Shown here in pieces: positions 63,114 to 64,000 of a stretch of DNA of 64,000 bases (the first letter of the stretch is position 1; each line of letters starts with the position of its first letter). The stretch spans positions 22,501 through 86,500 of the forward strand of contig JAEOAD010002762.1 in NCBI GenBank assembly GCA_036365145.1, in the 5' to 3' direction. The notes beneath the pieces are model-generated. The model was not told the origin of the DNA. It made no database searches and saw nothing but the letters and a program-made list of their open reading frames with translations. The translations under genes were made by a program, and so were the position numbers. Source of the DNA: Orientallactaga sibirica. Lineage: Eukaryota > Chordata > Mammalia > Rodentia > Dipodidae.

Positions 63114-64000
63114 AAAAAACATAAAAACTAAAAATATGAGTAAATAAATAAAAAAATAAAATGTAAATAAAAAAAAAAATAAACAGGGACTCCTGCTTAT
63201 GGCAGAAAGCATTCTTGGTACATTATTTTTCCTCAAATATCAGTGAGGATGTGTGCCACTACCTACACACATGCAAACACACTGACAGATAGTAAGCCCA
63301 TAAAACATCTCCAAATCTGGGCTGGAGAGATGGCTTACCAGTTAAGGCACCTGCCTCCTAAGCCTACGAACCCTGGTTCCAATCTCCAGCAGTTGCAATC
63401 TCCAGGTCCCACGTTTAGCCAGATGCAAAGTGATGTAAATGCGCAATGACACACATGAAAACAAGGGGGCACACAAATCTAGATTTCCTTTTCAGCAGCT
63501 GAGATTCTGCTGGCATGCCCAAATCTACCTGTCTTCTTCTTCTCTATCTCTCTCTCTCTCTGTGTGCCTCTCTCCAAAAATAAATGAATAAATAAATAAA
63601 ATTTAAATGAAAAAAGAAAAAAAGAAACAGGGAATCCTGCTTATGGCAGAAAGCATTCCTGGTACATTATTTTCCCTCAAGTATGATTGAGGATGTGTGC
63701 CACTACCTACACACATGCATACACAATCACAGATAGTAAGCAAATAAAACATCTCCAAATCAGGGCTGGAGAGATGGCTTAGTGCTGAAGGCACCTGCCT
63801 CCTAAGCCATAGAACGCTGATTCCAATATACAGCAGTGTCAATCTCCAGGTGCCATGTTTAGCCAGATGCAAAGTGACTCAAAGTCACAATGCCGCACGT
63901 GAACTCAAGGGGCGCACACATCTAGATTTCCTTCTCAGCAGCTGACACACTGCTGGCACGCCCAAATCTACCTGTCTTCTCTCTCTCTCTCTCTCTCTCT

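Larger units (their letters stand above)
52343..64000 (+). repeat. Long SINE-based satellite array
   Basis: Tandem monomers of about 440-525 bp run to the window edge. SINE heads begin at about 52343, 52796, 53253, 53778, 54287, 54726, 55188, 55653, 56126, 56609, 56829, 57152, 57540, 58027, 58489, 59361, 59628, 60136, 60716, 61291, 61798, 62286, 62801, 63319 and 63764. Each monomer is a tRNA-type SINE, a CT-rich stretch, an AAAT-rich tail, then a spacer ('ggcagaaagcattcttggtacattatttttcctcaa' to 'cataaaacatctccaaatcag'). Types A, B and C alternate. All short frames within it are chance. Confidence 0.95.

Noticed and set aside
50985..64000. Regularly spaced repeats suggesting a CRISPR-like or tRNA array
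   Set aside because: The units are about 460 bp, contain a SINE and simple repeats, and lie in mammalian DNA. The tRNA-like heads lack a foldable mature tRNA.

Overview
This is a repeat-dense stretch of mammalian nuclear DNA, almost certainly from a rodent. Its commonest repeats are a tRNA-derived SINE (usual core 'gagagatggcttagcggttaagg', with a CT-rich stretch and an AATAAA-rich tail) and a 7SL/B1-like SINE ('gtgagttcaaggcca...gaattccaggtcagcctg'). In my recollection this pairing is typical of jerboas (Dipodidae); that assignment is an inference. There is no bacterial-type gene, no CRISPR array and no functional tRNA or rRNA gene. I see no clearly intact host gene; the recognisable host genes are pseudogenes or partial copies.

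Layout. 1-475 is an antisense 18S rRNA pseudogene. 1621-6170 is the left arm of a large inverted repeat, made of a SINE-containing tandem array, an unidentified GC-rich retrocopy, two B1 SINEs and the start of a BCL2L1 (Bcl-xL) retropseudogene. 48019-52342 is the right arm in opposite orientation. Beyond 6170 the BCL2L1 retrocopy continues to about 6890, followed by a solo LTR, a non-autonomous ERVL/MaLR-like element (9008-11109), many SINEs and an internally deleted IAP-like ERV2 provirus (13901-15939).

19370-47560 holds exons 1-6 of RET (the GDNF-family receptor tyrosine kinase) in the plus direction, with introns and GT-AG splice sites kept. Exons 1, 2 and 3 have exactly the expected lengths (73, 264 and 288 nt) and are open. 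Exon 4 has lost 1 nt, exon 5 has lost 1 nt, and exon 6 has a stop and a 4-nt gain. The copy lacks the normal GC-rich promoter and ends after exon 6, so it is a truncated, unprocessed RET duplicate.

RET intron 1 contains a nearly full-length minus-strand L1 spread over about 16 kb (21434 to about 37770). It is split by a SINE, a plus-strand ERV2 provirus (24123-29546, 6-bp target duplication), a small polyadenylated retroposed fragment and a three-LTR ERVL-type tandem (33152-36765, 5-bp target duplication). The ERV2 provirus itself contains ERVL-type sequence in which an ERV2 pol piece is embedded.

52343-64000 is a continuous array of about 460-bp monomers, each built from one tRNA-type SINE plus a non-SINE spacer. 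Monomer types alternate, which indicates a higher-order repeat. The array contains several scrambled zones and runs off the window. The most informative signals are the inverted repeat with a 41.8-kb spacer, the SINE-based higher-order satellite, the partial RET duplicate, and the nested and recombined retroelements.
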